From: Segetibacter sp.
Lineage (GTDB): Bacteria; Bacteroidota; Bacteroidia; Chitinophagales; Chitinophagaceae
Reading direction: 5' to 3'
Length of the DNA stretch: 6,116 bases
Assembly: GCA_030146445.1 (NCBI GenBank)
Contig: JASLBT010000397.1
Location: 1-6,116 of the forward strand
Part shown: positions 1 to 6,116 of the stretch, one piece after another
Numbering within the stretch: the stretch's first letter is position 1
Layout: the number at the start of each line of letters is the position of its first letter
The notes under the pieces: model-generated
The model's input: only the letters and a program-made list of their open reading frames with translations
The model's database searches: none
Told to the model about the DNA's origin: nothing
Translations under genes and position numbers: made by a program

Positions 1-59
1 TTAACGTCTTTCGCTGCCCTAGAGCTTGGTTTTATATTAGTGCTTAACATTGTTTGCGT

Positions 60-1865
60 ATGATAAAGGTTAAAAGGCTATTCGACTGCATAGAACACCA
101 GGTTCAGAACTTTCCTAAGGAAGATATGCTGGCGGCAAAAATTAATGGCTCGTGGACCCGGTACAGTACCCACGAGGTAAGAGATACGGTAAATGCATTA
201 AGTGCCGGACTGGTGGCTTTGGGTGTAAGCGGTAATGATATGACCACTGAGAATGCAGATAAGATTGCGATTATCAGCAACAATTGTCCTGAATGGATAT
301 TCACCGACCTGGCGGTTCAGCAAACGGGTGCGATACTGGTTCCTATTTACCCGACCACCAATCCGCTTGAGCTCGAATTTATTTTAAAAGATGCGGCAGT
401 AAAGTACATTTTTGTAAGCAGTTCCGACCTGTTGCATAAGGTTCAAACGGTTAGTGACCGTGTTCCTTCATTACAGAATATTTACACGTTCGATGAGATC
501 GGGGGAGCACTGCACTGGACGAGCATACTAAAGCAACCAGGTGCGGATCCCGCCGAAGTTGAACGGCTAAAAAGGGACATCCCGACCAGCCACATTGCGA
601 CGATCATATACACATCCGGTACCACGGGAACACCCAAAGGAGTGATGCTTAGTCACGAAAACATTTATACGAACGTTTATTTTTCAAAAGAAAGCTTCCG
701 CTTCCCAGACTCCCCAGGCTCTAAAGTGCTCAGTTTTTTACCGCTGAACCATATATTCGAAAAGATGGTCAGCTACATATACCTATTTAGCGGCATCAGC
801 ATTTATTACGCAGAAAGTCTTGAAACAATTGGCGACAATTTGAGAGAGGTTAAACCAGATGGTTTTACAACGGTTCCCCGCTTACTTGAAAAGGTTTTCG
901 AAAAGATTATGCTCAAGGGCAATGACCTCACTGGCGTGAAGCGTAAGCTTTTCTACTGGGCCGTGTCCCTCGCAGAAAAATATGACAACCTGGAGAGTGG
1001 TGGCATCTGGTACAAAACCCAGTTGGCGTTGGCAAACAAACTGATTTTTAGCAAATGGCGCGAGGCACTCGGCGGAAGAATAGACTTTATTATAACCGGT
1101 GGGGCGGCCTGTCAGATTAAGTTGCTCCGAATATTCAACGCGGCTAAGATACCGGTGTATGAAGGTTACGGACCAACGGAAAACAGCCCTGTTATCTCCG
1201 TAAACCGAAGAAACCCTCCTACGGATACCAAGTTTGGTACAGTTGGTCCTCCAATAAACGGCATTGAAGTAAAAATTGCTGAGGATGGTGAGATCCTGGT
1301 TAAAGGTCCTACCGTAATGGCCGGCTACTACAAACGCCCCGATCTTACGAGTGAGGTATTGATTGACGGTTGGCTGCATACCGGTGATATTGGTGTTTGG
1401 GACTCGGGTCGGTTTCTGAAAATCACCGACCGTAAGAAGGAACTGTTTAAAACCAGTGGAGGCAAATATGTTGCACCTCAGCCGATCGAAAATAAATTGA
1501 AAGAAAGTCCTTTTGTTGAACAGGTTATCGTTGTTGGTGCAGAAAAGAAGTTCGTGGGTGCATTGATCGTACCATCATTTCCAATGCTCCGTGAATGGAT
1601 GCGTAACAACAATATTCCATTCACTTCTCCTGAGGATGCCATACACGATCCGGCTGTCGTCACACATTACCGCGAACTGGTTGAGAGCTTCAACAAATAC
1701 TTTAATCATGTTGAACAGATAAAAAAGTTTGAGTTGCTGGCGCAGGAATGGAGCATAGATACGGGTGAAATGACACCCAAGATGAGTCTTAAAAGAAAGG
1801 TAATCATGGAAAAATACCGCGGTGCACTGGAACGCATCTACCATGAGGCTCCCTTACATCAATAA
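60..1865 (+). CDS. Long-chain fatty acid--CoA ligase (AMP-forming acyl-CoA synthetase)
   Basis: This enzyme activates a long-chain fatty acid with ATP to an acyl-adenylate and transfers it to coenzyme A, feeding phospholipid synthesis or beta-oxidation; it is probably cytosolic or loosely membrane-bound. Counting from the ATG at 60 (601 residues, normal for the family), the ATP-binding loop YTSGTTGTPKG is at 184-194. The adenine-binding motif YGPTE is at 370-374, with TGG-A-A just upstream. The TGD motif is at 441-443, and the hinge and fatty-acid signature DRKKELFKTSGGKY follows from about 457. The C-terminal catalytic lysine is probably K578 in the MSLKRK stretch. A TTG two codons upstream (54) is in frame, but the ATG at 60 gives the more typical N-terminus MIKVKRLFD. 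No Shine-Dalgarno sequence is visible, as is common in Bacteroidota. The subfamily is of the FadD15/FAA1 type; the exact chain-length preference cannot be read from the sequence. Confidence 0.95.
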   Translation: MIKVKRLFDCIEHQVQNFPKEDMLAAKINGSWTRYSTHEVRDTVNALSAGLVALGVSGNDMTTENADKIAIISNNCPEWIFTDLAVQQTGAILVPIYPTTNPLELEFILKDAAVKYIFVSSSDLLHKVQTVSDRVPSLQNIYTFDEIGGALHWTSILKQPGADPAEVERLKRDIPTSHIATIIYTSGTTGTPKGVMLSHENIYTNVYFSKESFRFPDSPGSKVLSFLPLNHIFEKMVSYIYLFSGISIYYAESLETIGDNLREVKPDGFTTVPRLLEKVFEKIMLKGNDLTGVKRKLFYWAVSLAEKYDNLESGGIWYKTQLALANKLIFSKWREALGGRIDFIITGGAACQIKLLRIFNAAKIPVYEGYGPTENSPVISVNRRNPPTDTKFGTVGPPINGIEVKIAEDGEILVKGPTVMAGYYKRPDLTSEVLIDGWLHTGDIGVWDSGRFLKITDRKKELFKTSGGKYVAPQPIENKLKESPFVEQVIVVGAEKKFVGALIVPSFPMLREWMRNNNIPFTSPEDAIHDPAVVTHYRELVESFNKYFNHVEQIKKFELLAQEWSIDTGEMTPKMSLKRKVIMEKYRGALERIYHEAPLHQ

Positions 1866-1925
1866 TGAGTTTTATAACAGGCACTGCTGTAAGTTCTTAA
1901 ACGGTTTCTTAAAATCCGTGATTAA

Positions 1926-1939
1926 TGCACCTTGGTGCA
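1926..1939. repeat. Short palindrome in the lipoprotein leader
   Basis: The arms TGCACC and GGTGCA flank a central TT, giving 6 matching pairs about 40 bases upstream of the lipoprotein start. The symmetry suits a dimeric repressor site better than an RNA hairpin, because a 2-base loop is too tight. It is short enough to occur by chance. Confidence 0.25.
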
Positions 1940-1979
1940 ACGGGGCCGGAAAATAGCGTGTCATGCGCTAAAAACCGTT

Positions 1980-2336
1980 ATGAAACCCTACTTTATCATC
2001 CTGGCAGTTTGCTGCGTTGGCGCTATATCTTCGTGCCGGAAAACGGCTTTACCTTCCGACTCGCCTGCTTGTATCCGCGCCAATATACAGGACAACGAGA
2101 ACGATCCTGGTTGGGCCGTCGGCCAGATAACTCAATATCGCTATCAGGGCAAAATGGTTTATGCATTTGAGCCCGATAACAGGATCATTGCCGATGCGTC
2201 CACGGAAGTCAGGTCCGATGATTGTAAGCCGTTGTGTTCGGTTGGCGGATTTGGCGGACCGGAAGTAAACCTATGCAATGGCGACTCGTTTTTTGAAAAA
2301 GCAGAGCTCATCAGGGTATTGTGGACCAAGCCATAG
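1980..2336 (+). CDS. Small predicted lipoprotein, DUF6970-like
   Basis: This is a 118-residue exported protein. Residues 1-18 form a short signal peptide (MKPYF, then the hydrophobic stretch IILAVCCVGAI), ending in the lipobox ISSC with Cys19 as the predicted lipid-modified residue. The residues after it are Arg-Lys rather than the acidic surface-export signal of Bacteroidota, so a periplasm-facing anchor is more likely (inference). The mature part has the pattern PACI (29-32), QYRYQGKMVY (52-61), CKPLC (82-86), a GG-x-GG segment (89-93), Cys99-NGD, and a C-terminal VLW. This resembles the Bacteroidota family DUF6970, whose function is unknown. Four cysteines besides the anchor (31, 82, 86, 99) could form two disulfides. 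The reading frame is open further upstream from a TTG at 1932, but the ATG at 1980 puts the signal peptide at the N-terminus. It follows the acyl-CoA synthetase by 114 bases and may be transcribed separately. Confidence 0.8.
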   Translation: MKPYFIILAVCCVGAISSCRKTALPSDSPACIRANIQDNENDPGWAVGQITQYRYQGKMVYAFEPDNRIIADASTEVRSDDCKPLCSVGGFGGPEVNLCNGDSFFEKAELIRVLWTKP

Positions 2337-2371
2337 AGGTTAACCCGATCGCGCGACGATTCAAAAACAAC

Positions 2372-2408
2372 GTATGCATGAGGACTACACAAGGCCCCCC
2401 ATGCATAC
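2372..2408 (-). terminator. Rho-independent terminator overlapping the end of gabD
   Basis: A perfect 9-bp inverted repeat (GTATGCATG and CATGCATAC) extends to 12 bp with one A-C mismatch, around a loop of about 13 bases. Read on the minus strand, the hairpin is followed by CGTTGTTTTTG, a T-rich tract typical of intrinsic termination. The stop codon of the dehydrogenase (2385-2387) lies in the loop, so one stem arm is made of the gene's last codons. Read on the plus strand there is no comparable T tract, so it probably acts mainly on gabD. Confidence 0.6.
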
Positions 2409-3842
2409 ATACTTAATTTCCACGTATTCTTCTATACCATACTTGCTTCCTTCCCTGCCAATTCCGCTTTCCTTCATACCGCCAAAGGGCGCTTCGGCGT
2501 GCGAAACTATTCCTTCGTTTATACCGATAATACCATATTCGAGGGCATCGGCAACACGCCAGATGCGGTCGATGTTTTTCGAAAAAAAATAGGCAGCGAG
2601 TCCGTACTGAGTATTGTTTGCAGCTTCAATTGCCTCCGTATCTGATTTAAATTTGTATATGGCCGACACAGGTGCGAATATCTCTTCGCGGCTTAGTGCC
2701 ATGTCACCGGTGCAACCCTCAACAATGGTTGGTTCGAAGAAAAGCGCTCCGGCCGTGTGCACATTGCCACCCAAAGTAACCTGCGCACCAAGGTCAACGG
2801 CATCTTCTAACAAGCGCTTGACTTTGGATAAGGCTTTATGATTTATCAACGGACCAATCTGTACATTATCCCGGGTACCATCTCCGACTTTCAGATCCTT
2901 CACGGCTTTCGTGTAGGCGGCCAAAAATGGTTCATATATGCTTTCCTGTACAAATATCCGGTTGGTACACACGCATGTTTGACCTGCATTACGGTACTTA
3001 CTTTTGATTGCGCCAATGACAGCCTGGTTGATATCTGCATCATCAAAAACAATCAGTGGCGCGTTTCCCCCAAGTTCAAGAGAAATCTTTTTTACTGTCG
3101 AAGCCGACTGCTGCATTAATGCTTTCCCTGTTTCGGTGGACCCTGTAAAAGAGAGCTTCATCACCTTTGGATGTGTCGTTAGTACTTTGCCGATCTCCGC
3201 CGCTGCCGTTGATGTAATAATGTTTATGACCCCTGCAGGAAACCCTGCCTGAAGAGATAATTCAGCAATCGCAAGTGCCGACAACGGAGTCAGCGACGCT
3301 GGCTTTAGTACGACGGTGCAGCCCGCTGCGATCGCAGGTGATATCTTTCTGGTGATCATCGCAATCGGAAAATTCCAGGGTGTAATTGCCGCTACAACAC
3401 CAACAGGTTGTTTTAGTGTAAGAATCCGTCTGTCACTTGCCGGTGTTGGAATAACATCGCCATACAAGCGCCTTCCTTCTTCGGCAAACCATTCAATAAA
3501 CGACGCCGCATACACCACTTCTCCTTTTGCTTCTGCAAGCGGTTTCCCTTGTTCGGTGGTCATTATCAAGGCAAGATCATCAGCATTCTCGTGAATTAAA
3601 TTGAACCATCTGCGCATTATTGTAGCCCGCTCATAGGCTGTTTTCTTTTTCCATCCGGGAAATGCAACTGACGCCGCTTCAATTGCCTCCTCTGCTTCGG
3701 GTACACCACAATCAGCAACTCCGGCAATCAGTTCACCGGTAGCGGGGTTCAGCACATTGAAGTCCTGGTTACCTGATGCTGCTCTCCATTGGTTGTTAAT
3801 GAATGCCAGGCGCTGCAACAGCGATTTATTTCTAAGTTCCAT
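2385..3842 (-). CDS. gabD: NAD(P)-dependent succinate-semialdehyde dehydrogenase
   Basis: This enzyme oxidises succinic semialdehyde to succinate with NAD(P)+, the last step of the GABA shunt, in the cytosol. The 485-residue protein matches the family length (E. coli GabD is about 482). Visible residues are the oxyanion-hole Asn157 in ITPWNFP, general base Glu256 in LELGGN, and nucleophile Cys290 in RNAGQTCVC. Arg165 and Arg284 and Ser447 fit the positions that bind the succinate carboxylate in known enzymes. Lys180 and Ser183 in LKPAS are the pattern of NADP+-accepting GabD. A second cysteine (292) sits two residues from the nucleophile, as in the human enzyme, where the pair forms a redox switch. 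The start ATG has an AT-rich, Shine-Dalgarno-free upstream region. No GABA transaminase or permease is adjacent, so the semialdehyde source is unknown. Related aldehyde substrates such as glutarate semialdehyde remain possible. Confidence 0.93.
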   Translation of the reverse strand: MELRNKSLLQRLAFINNQWRAASGNQDFNVLNPATGELIAGVADCGVPEAEEAIEAASVAFPGWKKKTAYERATIMRRWFNLIHENADDLALIMTTEQGKPLAEAKGEVVYAASFIEWFAEEGRRLYGDVIPTPASDRRILTLKQPVGVVAAITPWNFPIAMITRKISPAIAAGCTVVLKPASLTPLSALAIAELSLQAGFPAGVINIITSTAAAEIGKVLTTHPKVMKLSFTGSTETGKALMQQSASTVKKISLELGGNAPLIVFDDADINQAVIGAIKSKYRNAGQTCVCTNRIFVQESIYEPFLAAYTKAVKDLKVGDGTRDNVQIGPLINHKALSKVKRLLEDAVDLGAQVTLGGNVHTAGALFFEPTIVEGCTGDMALSREEIFAPVSAIYKFKSDTEAIEAANNTQYGLAAYFFSKNIDRIWRVADALEYGIIGINEGIVSHAEAPFGGMKESGIGREGSKYGIEEYVEIKYVCMGGLV

Positions 3843-4364
3843 AATTGATTATTTAGTTGGCCTGGCGATTGGGAGAACCGCAATGGCCATGTATAAAGTT
3901 AGCGCCGAAGCAAATTAAACTTCTTCGAAATAGTGATATCATTTGAGGTTCTGTTGTAGCAGGTATTTTTCAAAAGGATTTATCACCGAACCTAAAGAAT
4001 GCGGCTGAGCATCGCAGGGGCAGATCCTTGCCCAGGTCGGGCAATCAGGACTAAATGTTTCAGAACATATTCCCGTGTCCAAGGAACATCCGTGCTTTAT
4101 CGCCCGACAGCCGGGTAAACAACAACGAAAACCACGTTATAATCTATCACCGCCTCACGACCCCGTTATTGGAAACGGTCCAGGAGGCTTTAAGCGCAGA
4201 GGTTTTAACATACAATTGAGCCTGTTGTCCAACACTTAAGTTGTTACATATGTTACTATCAGGATGTCACTATCGCATCTGCATCAGTCTGCCGGATAAA
4301 TGGTTTGTTTACGATGTAAAATGCGGTACGGTTTTTCGATCTCTAATACATTATCTACCAAGAA
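3843..4364. other. 522-base gap between divergent gabD and topoisomerase genes
   Basis: No recognised gene, RNA or repeat is present. The gap should contain the promoters of both flanking genes, but I found no convincing Bacteroidota -33/-7 pair (TTTG and TAnnTTTG) for either. It holds several short hairpins, the best being TTGCCC/GGGCAA with a 5-base loop at 4028-4044, plus CCGTT/AACGG near 4165-4185. It also holds two overlapping antisense open frames: a 54-codon ATG frame on the plus strand and a 65-codon cysteine-rich frame without ATG on the minus strand (3942-4136). The length is unusual beside the short gaps elsewhere in the window. It may be a decayed gene, an unannotated small gene or a regulatory RNA. 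Confidence 0.5.
4055..4219 (+). CDS. Possible small protein of 54 residues, unrecognised
   Basis: This is an ATG-to-TGA frame lying in the gap upstream of the topoisomerase gene. The first half (MFQNIFPCPRN) is not informative. The second half, from residue 26, reads NHVIIYHRLTTPLLETVQEA, a plausible beta strand followed by an amphipathic helix, with varied, GC-leaning third codon positions like those of neighbouring genes. No ribosome-binding site is seen and the family is not recognised. The opposite strand is also open over the first half, so the direction of coding, if any, is uncertain. It could equally be the tail of a decayed gene or chance. Confidence 0.22.
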   Translation: MFQNIFPCPRNIRALSPDSRVNNNENHVIIYHRLTTPLLETVQEALSAEVLTYN

Positions 4365-5465
4365 ATGCTCAGCGTGTCCCAGCCGGAGGATCCCATCTCC
4401 CAGATTTCAAAAAGAAAAATAAAGTCACTCGTTCGCGATGCGGCCAAAACTGCGGCCGCCGTGAACCTTGTATATGTCAACGATACCGAACCAGGCATCA
4501 TGCGTATAAAAAAGGACGACGGATTTGAGTACGTATACAATAATGAAAAGATCACAGACGAAGAAGAATTGGCAAGAATTAAAAAGTTGGTAATTCCGCC
4601 AGCATGGGAAAATGTATGGATTTGTAAACGGCACAACGGGCACCTTCTCGTGACCGGGATAGACGTTAGGGGTAGAAAGCAATACAAGTACCATCCCCTA
4701 TGGAATGCATTACGTAACCATACAAAGTTTTACCGGCTGTACGACTTTGGAACAGTTCTCCCCAAGCTGCGCTTACAGTTGGAGAAAGATTTAGCTCTGC
4801 CTGGCTTACCACAGGAGAAGGTTTTGGCCACGGTGGTAAGTTTGATGGAACGAACCAACATTCGCATTGGCAATTGTTCTTATGAAAAGATCTATGGTTC
4901 GTATGGCTTAACGACGATGAAGGACAAACATGTTAAAATAAAAGGCAACGATATTACGTTTTCATTCAAAGGGAAAAAGGGCGTGTACCACGACATTAAT
5001 ATCGAAAGCAAACGTCTTTCAAAGATTGTGAAGAAGTGCCAGGATATTGCCGGTAAAGAATTGTTCCAATACATCGATGACGACGGCAAACGACAGAGTA
5101 TCGACTCCGGAATGGTAAACAATTACATCAAAAATATTTGCGGTGGAGATTTCACGGCAAAAGACTTTCGCACGTGGTCAGGAACGGTGCAGGCGCTGCT
5201 TGCACTTCGAGAGTTGGGTTTTTCCGAAAAACAGGCTGATCAAAAAAAGAACATTGTTGCAGCCCTTGACCTCGTATCCAAACTGCTCGGCAACACCCGT
5301 ACAGTTTGTAAGAAATACTATGTTCACCCGATGGTTATCTCAATGTACGAAGCGAATAGCCTTGAGAAGTACCTGAGCAGGTTAGACGAAATAGAAAAAG
5401 ACGACGATAAGTCCGATCTTACAAGCGAAGAAAAGATCCTGATGCGTATTCTCAAATCAAACTAA
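4365..5465 (+). CDS. DNA topoisomerase IB
   Basis: This is a 366-residue poxvirus-like bacterial type IB topoisomerase. It relaxes supercoils by nicking one strand through a 3'-phosphotyrosine link, without ATP. The N-terminal DNA-clamp domain (about 35-120) carries the family landmarks EPGI, IPPAWENVWIC and GHL-TG-D-RGRKQY-YHP-W. The catalytic domain follows. Its pentad is complete: Arg167 in NIRIGN, Lys204 in FKGKKG, Arg269 in AKDFRTW, Asn310 in GNTRTVC, and nucleophile Tyr319 in KKYYVHP. The spacings between them (37, 65, 41, 9) equal those I recall for the Deinococcus enzyme (R137, K174, R239, N280, Y289). The N-terminus is about 30 residues longer than the first conserved block and rich in Lys and Ser; the ATG at 4365 is the only plausible start close to that block. 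The lysine- and aspartate-rich C-terminal tail (345-366) is typical of a flexible end. The next gene begins 9 bases after the stop. Confidence 0.95.
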   Translation: MLSVSQPEDPISQISKRKIKSLVRDAAKTAAAVNLVYVNDTEPGIMRIKKDDGFEYVYNNEKITDEEELARIKKLVIPPAWENVWICKRHNGHLLVTGIDVRGRKQYKYHPLWNALRNHTKFYRLYDFGTVLPKLRLQLEKDLALPGLPQEKVLATVVSLMERTNIRIGNCSYEKIYGSYGLTTMKDKHVKIKGNDITFSFKGKKGVYHDINIESKRLSKIVKKCQDIAGKELFQYIDDDGKRQSIDSGMVNNYIKNICGGDFTAKDFRTWSGTVQALLALRELGFSEKQADQKKNIVAALDLVSKLLGNTRTVCKKYYVHPMVISMYEANSLEKYLSRLDEIEKDDDKSDLTSEEKILMRILKSN

Positions 5466-5474
5466 ACGATTGCC

Positions 5475-5723
5475 ATGGAACCCCAAAATCTGACATTTAA
5501 ATACAAAGGTGCTCTAATAGAGAGTATGGTGTGGCCTGAAGAAGATTACTCTGGTTGGACATACGAGGTTGAATTAAAGGATTATATAAACTTTAGAATC
5601 TACTGCGACGATAACGGAGACTGGACCCTCTTGAGGGGTGGTAATGCTATGGCTCCTGACCTCGAACCGGAACTACTTGATAAATTAATCCAGGCCCTTA
5701 CCGAACTTCAACAAAGTGCTTAA
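5475..5723 (+). CDS. Acidic 82-residue protein of unknown function
   Basis: I do not recognise a family. The protein is strongly acidic (about 16 Asp/Glu against 6 Lys/Arg) and has no signal peptide or membrane segment, so it is predicted cytosolic. Residues 6-54 alternate in a way that suggests a small beta sheet (LTFKYKG, WTYEVEL, INFRIYCDD, DWTLLRGG), with three tryptophans (20, 28, 50). Residues 62-80 form a likely amphipathic helix (LEPELLDKLIQALTELQQ). It starts 9 bases after the topoisomerase stop codon and is followed by a terminator, so the two genes are probably one transcript. An acidic partner of a basic DNA-binding enzyme could be a regulator or DNA mimic, but this is inference from charge and position only. 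Confidence 0.82.
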   Translation: MEPQNLTFKYKGALIESMVWPEEDYSGWTYEVELKDYINFRIYCDDNGDWTLLRGGNAMAPDLEPELLDKLIQALTELQQSA

Positions 5724-5783
5724 TTTTCGTCTCCCCTATTCCCGCTGTCAACAATGACACCACAGAGATGTATGCAAAAGTAA

Positions 5784-5811
5784 ATGGGCCACCATTAGAT
5801 AGGTGGCCCAT
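5784..5811. terminator. Bidirectional rho-independent terminator
   Basis: The perfect 10-bp stem ATGGGCCACC/GGTGGCCCAT encloses an 8-base loop, ATTAGATA. On the plus strand it is followed by TATATTATATTTGATTTTG, on the minus strand by TTACTTTTGC. It lies between the convergent 82-residue and 68-residue genes, 26 bases beyond the stop codon of the latter, and can end transcription from both sides. Confidence 0.8.
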
Positions 5812-5837
5812 ATATTATATTTGATTTTGTAGATATG

Positions 5838-6044
5838 CTACTTGGTTAGCACGTTTTCTTTTAAAGCCAGCCGTGCGAAATGTATGCTTTTAGAGAATAG
5901 CCCTTCCGGATTACTCTGCCGTGCGTGATCTGCGCTATAATCGACGAGCTTTGTCACCATGTTGTTCATTGAATCTTCAGATAAGAACTTAGCGGTCTTT
6001 TTAGATAAGAAACCAAGGCCAAATCCAATAATGGTATTAATCAT
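5838..6044 (-). CDS. Small protein of 68 residues, unrecognised
   Basis: The protein begins MINTIIGFGLGFLSKK: a short hydrophobic, glycine-spaced stretch (Gly7, Gly9, Gly11) followed by lysines. This could be a short membrane-associated helix or a weak export signal without a clear cleavage site. The rest (24-68) is polar and probably helical, with VTKLVDYSADHARQ and SIHFARLALKEN segments. No catalytic motif or known family is apparent. The frame is open to a GTG at 6056, but the ATG at 6044 is chosen because a strong Shine-Dalgarno sequence lies 8 bases before it and would overlap the GTG. It is convergent with the topoisomerase operon and separated from it by a terminator. Its leader contains a long inverted repeat, suggesting regulated expression. 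Confidence 0.7.
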   Translation of the reverse strand: MINTIIGFGLGFLSKKTAKFLSEDSMNNMVTKLVDYSADHARQSNPEGLFSKSIHFARLALKENVLTK

Positions 6045-6051
6045 AGTTCTT

Positions 6052-6060
6052 CTCACCTCA
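6052..6060 (-). promoter_or_regulatory. Ribosome-binding site of the 68-residue gene
   Basis: On the minus strand the sequence TGAGGTGAG contains the core AGGTGA 8 bases before the ATG at 6044. This is the best Shine-Dalgarno match of any gene in the window and decides the start over the in-frame GTG at 6056. None of the larger genes here has a comparable site. Confidence 0.65.
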
Positions 6061-6067
6061 GGAATTT

Positions 6068-6113
6068 CTGAAACCCTGGCGAAAGTGTTTTTTAAAACAT
6101 TTGCAGGTTTCAG
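6068..6113 (-). repeat. Long imperfect inverted repeat in the leader of the 68-residue gene
   Basis: The outer arms CTGAAACC and GGTTTCAG match over 8 bp. The inner sequence continues the symmetry with TG/CA, AAA/TTT and TGTTTT/AAAACA, interrupted by bulges of one to two bases. In all, about 20 bp can pair across 46 bases, centred on an AT-rich core. It lies 23 bases upstream of the ATG and 8 bases upstream of the Shine-Dalgarno sequence. It may be an RNA leader hairpin, a protein-binding site, or the end of a gene lying beyond the window. Confidence 0.5.
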
Positions 6114-6116
6114 TGC

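Noticed and set aside
54..59. TTG start two codons upstream for the acyl-CoA synthetase
   Set aside because: It adds only Met-Arg; the ATG at 60 is the stronger start codon, and no Shine-Dalgarno sequence favours the TTG.
882..1379. Minus-strand 165-codon frame inside the acyl-CoA synthetase gene
   Set aside because: It is fully antisense to well-conserved motifs of the synthetase, including the YGPTE segment, and resembles no protein family.
1925..2170. Plus-strand 81-codon frame starting at ATG 1925
   Set aside because: It overlaps the lipoprotein in another frame; the lipoprotein frame has a signal peptide, a lipobox and family-like motifs, whereas this frame has none.
3911..3918. TTAATTTG on the minus strand as a -7 promoter element for gabD
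   Set aside because: It matches TAnnTTTG at all but one fixed position, but no TTG/TTTG element lies at the required distance upstream, so it is not distinguishable from chance.
4241..4528. Plus-strand 95-codon frame starting at a TTG upstream of the topoisomerase
   Set aside because: It runs 164 bases into the topoisomerase gene in another frame, starts at TTG, has no recognisable domain and becomes very basic and cysteine-rich in the overlap, as shadows do.
6054..6056. GTG start for the 68-residue protein
   Set aside because: The GTG lies inside the Shine-Dalgarno sequence that is correctly spaced for the ATG at 6044, so it would have no ribosome-binding site of its own.

Overview
The window looks like ordinary chromosomal DNA from a member of the Bacteroidota, probably a Chitinophagaceae-like bacterium. 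This rests on four things: a short lipoprotein with a Ser-Ser-Cys lipobox and a domain resembling the Bacteroidota family DUF6970; mostly AT-rich start regions without Shine-Dalgarno sequences; moderate GC content; and the style of the acyl-CoA synthetase and topoisomerase IB proteins. No RNA gene, insertion sequence, CRISPR array or phage module is visible.

Left part (1-2408): a complete long-chain acyl-CoA synthetase on the plus strand is followed, after about 110 bases, by a small predicted lipoprotein. The lipoprotein converges on a succinate-semialdehyde dehydrogenase (gabD type) on the minus strand (2385-3842). A 12-bp imperfect hairpin followed by a T-rich tract sits exactly over the gabD stop codon and probably ends its transcript.

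Middle (3843-4364): a 522-base gap separates the divergent gabD and topoisomerase genes. It holds no recognisable gene. It does hold a 54-codon ATG-initiated frame on the plus strand and an antisense cysteine-rich open frame, neither of which can be confirmed by eye.

Right part (4365-6116): a type IB DNA topoisomerase with all five active-site residues is followed 9 bases later by an acidic 82-residue protein of unknown function, most likely in the same operon. A symmetric 10-bp hairpin then separates this pair from a convergent 68-residue protein on the minus strand. That last gene has an unusually good Shine-Dalgarno sequence. Its leader contains a long imperfect inverted repeat, one arm of which could alternatively pair with the ribosome-binding site.

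Functionally the window is a mix: fatty-acid activation, semialdehyde oxidation, DNA relaxation, and three small proteins of unknown role. I see no evidence for a large new multi-gene system. The most original leads are the leader structure of the 68-residue gene, the topoisomerase/acidic-protein pair, and the unexplained 522-base gap.
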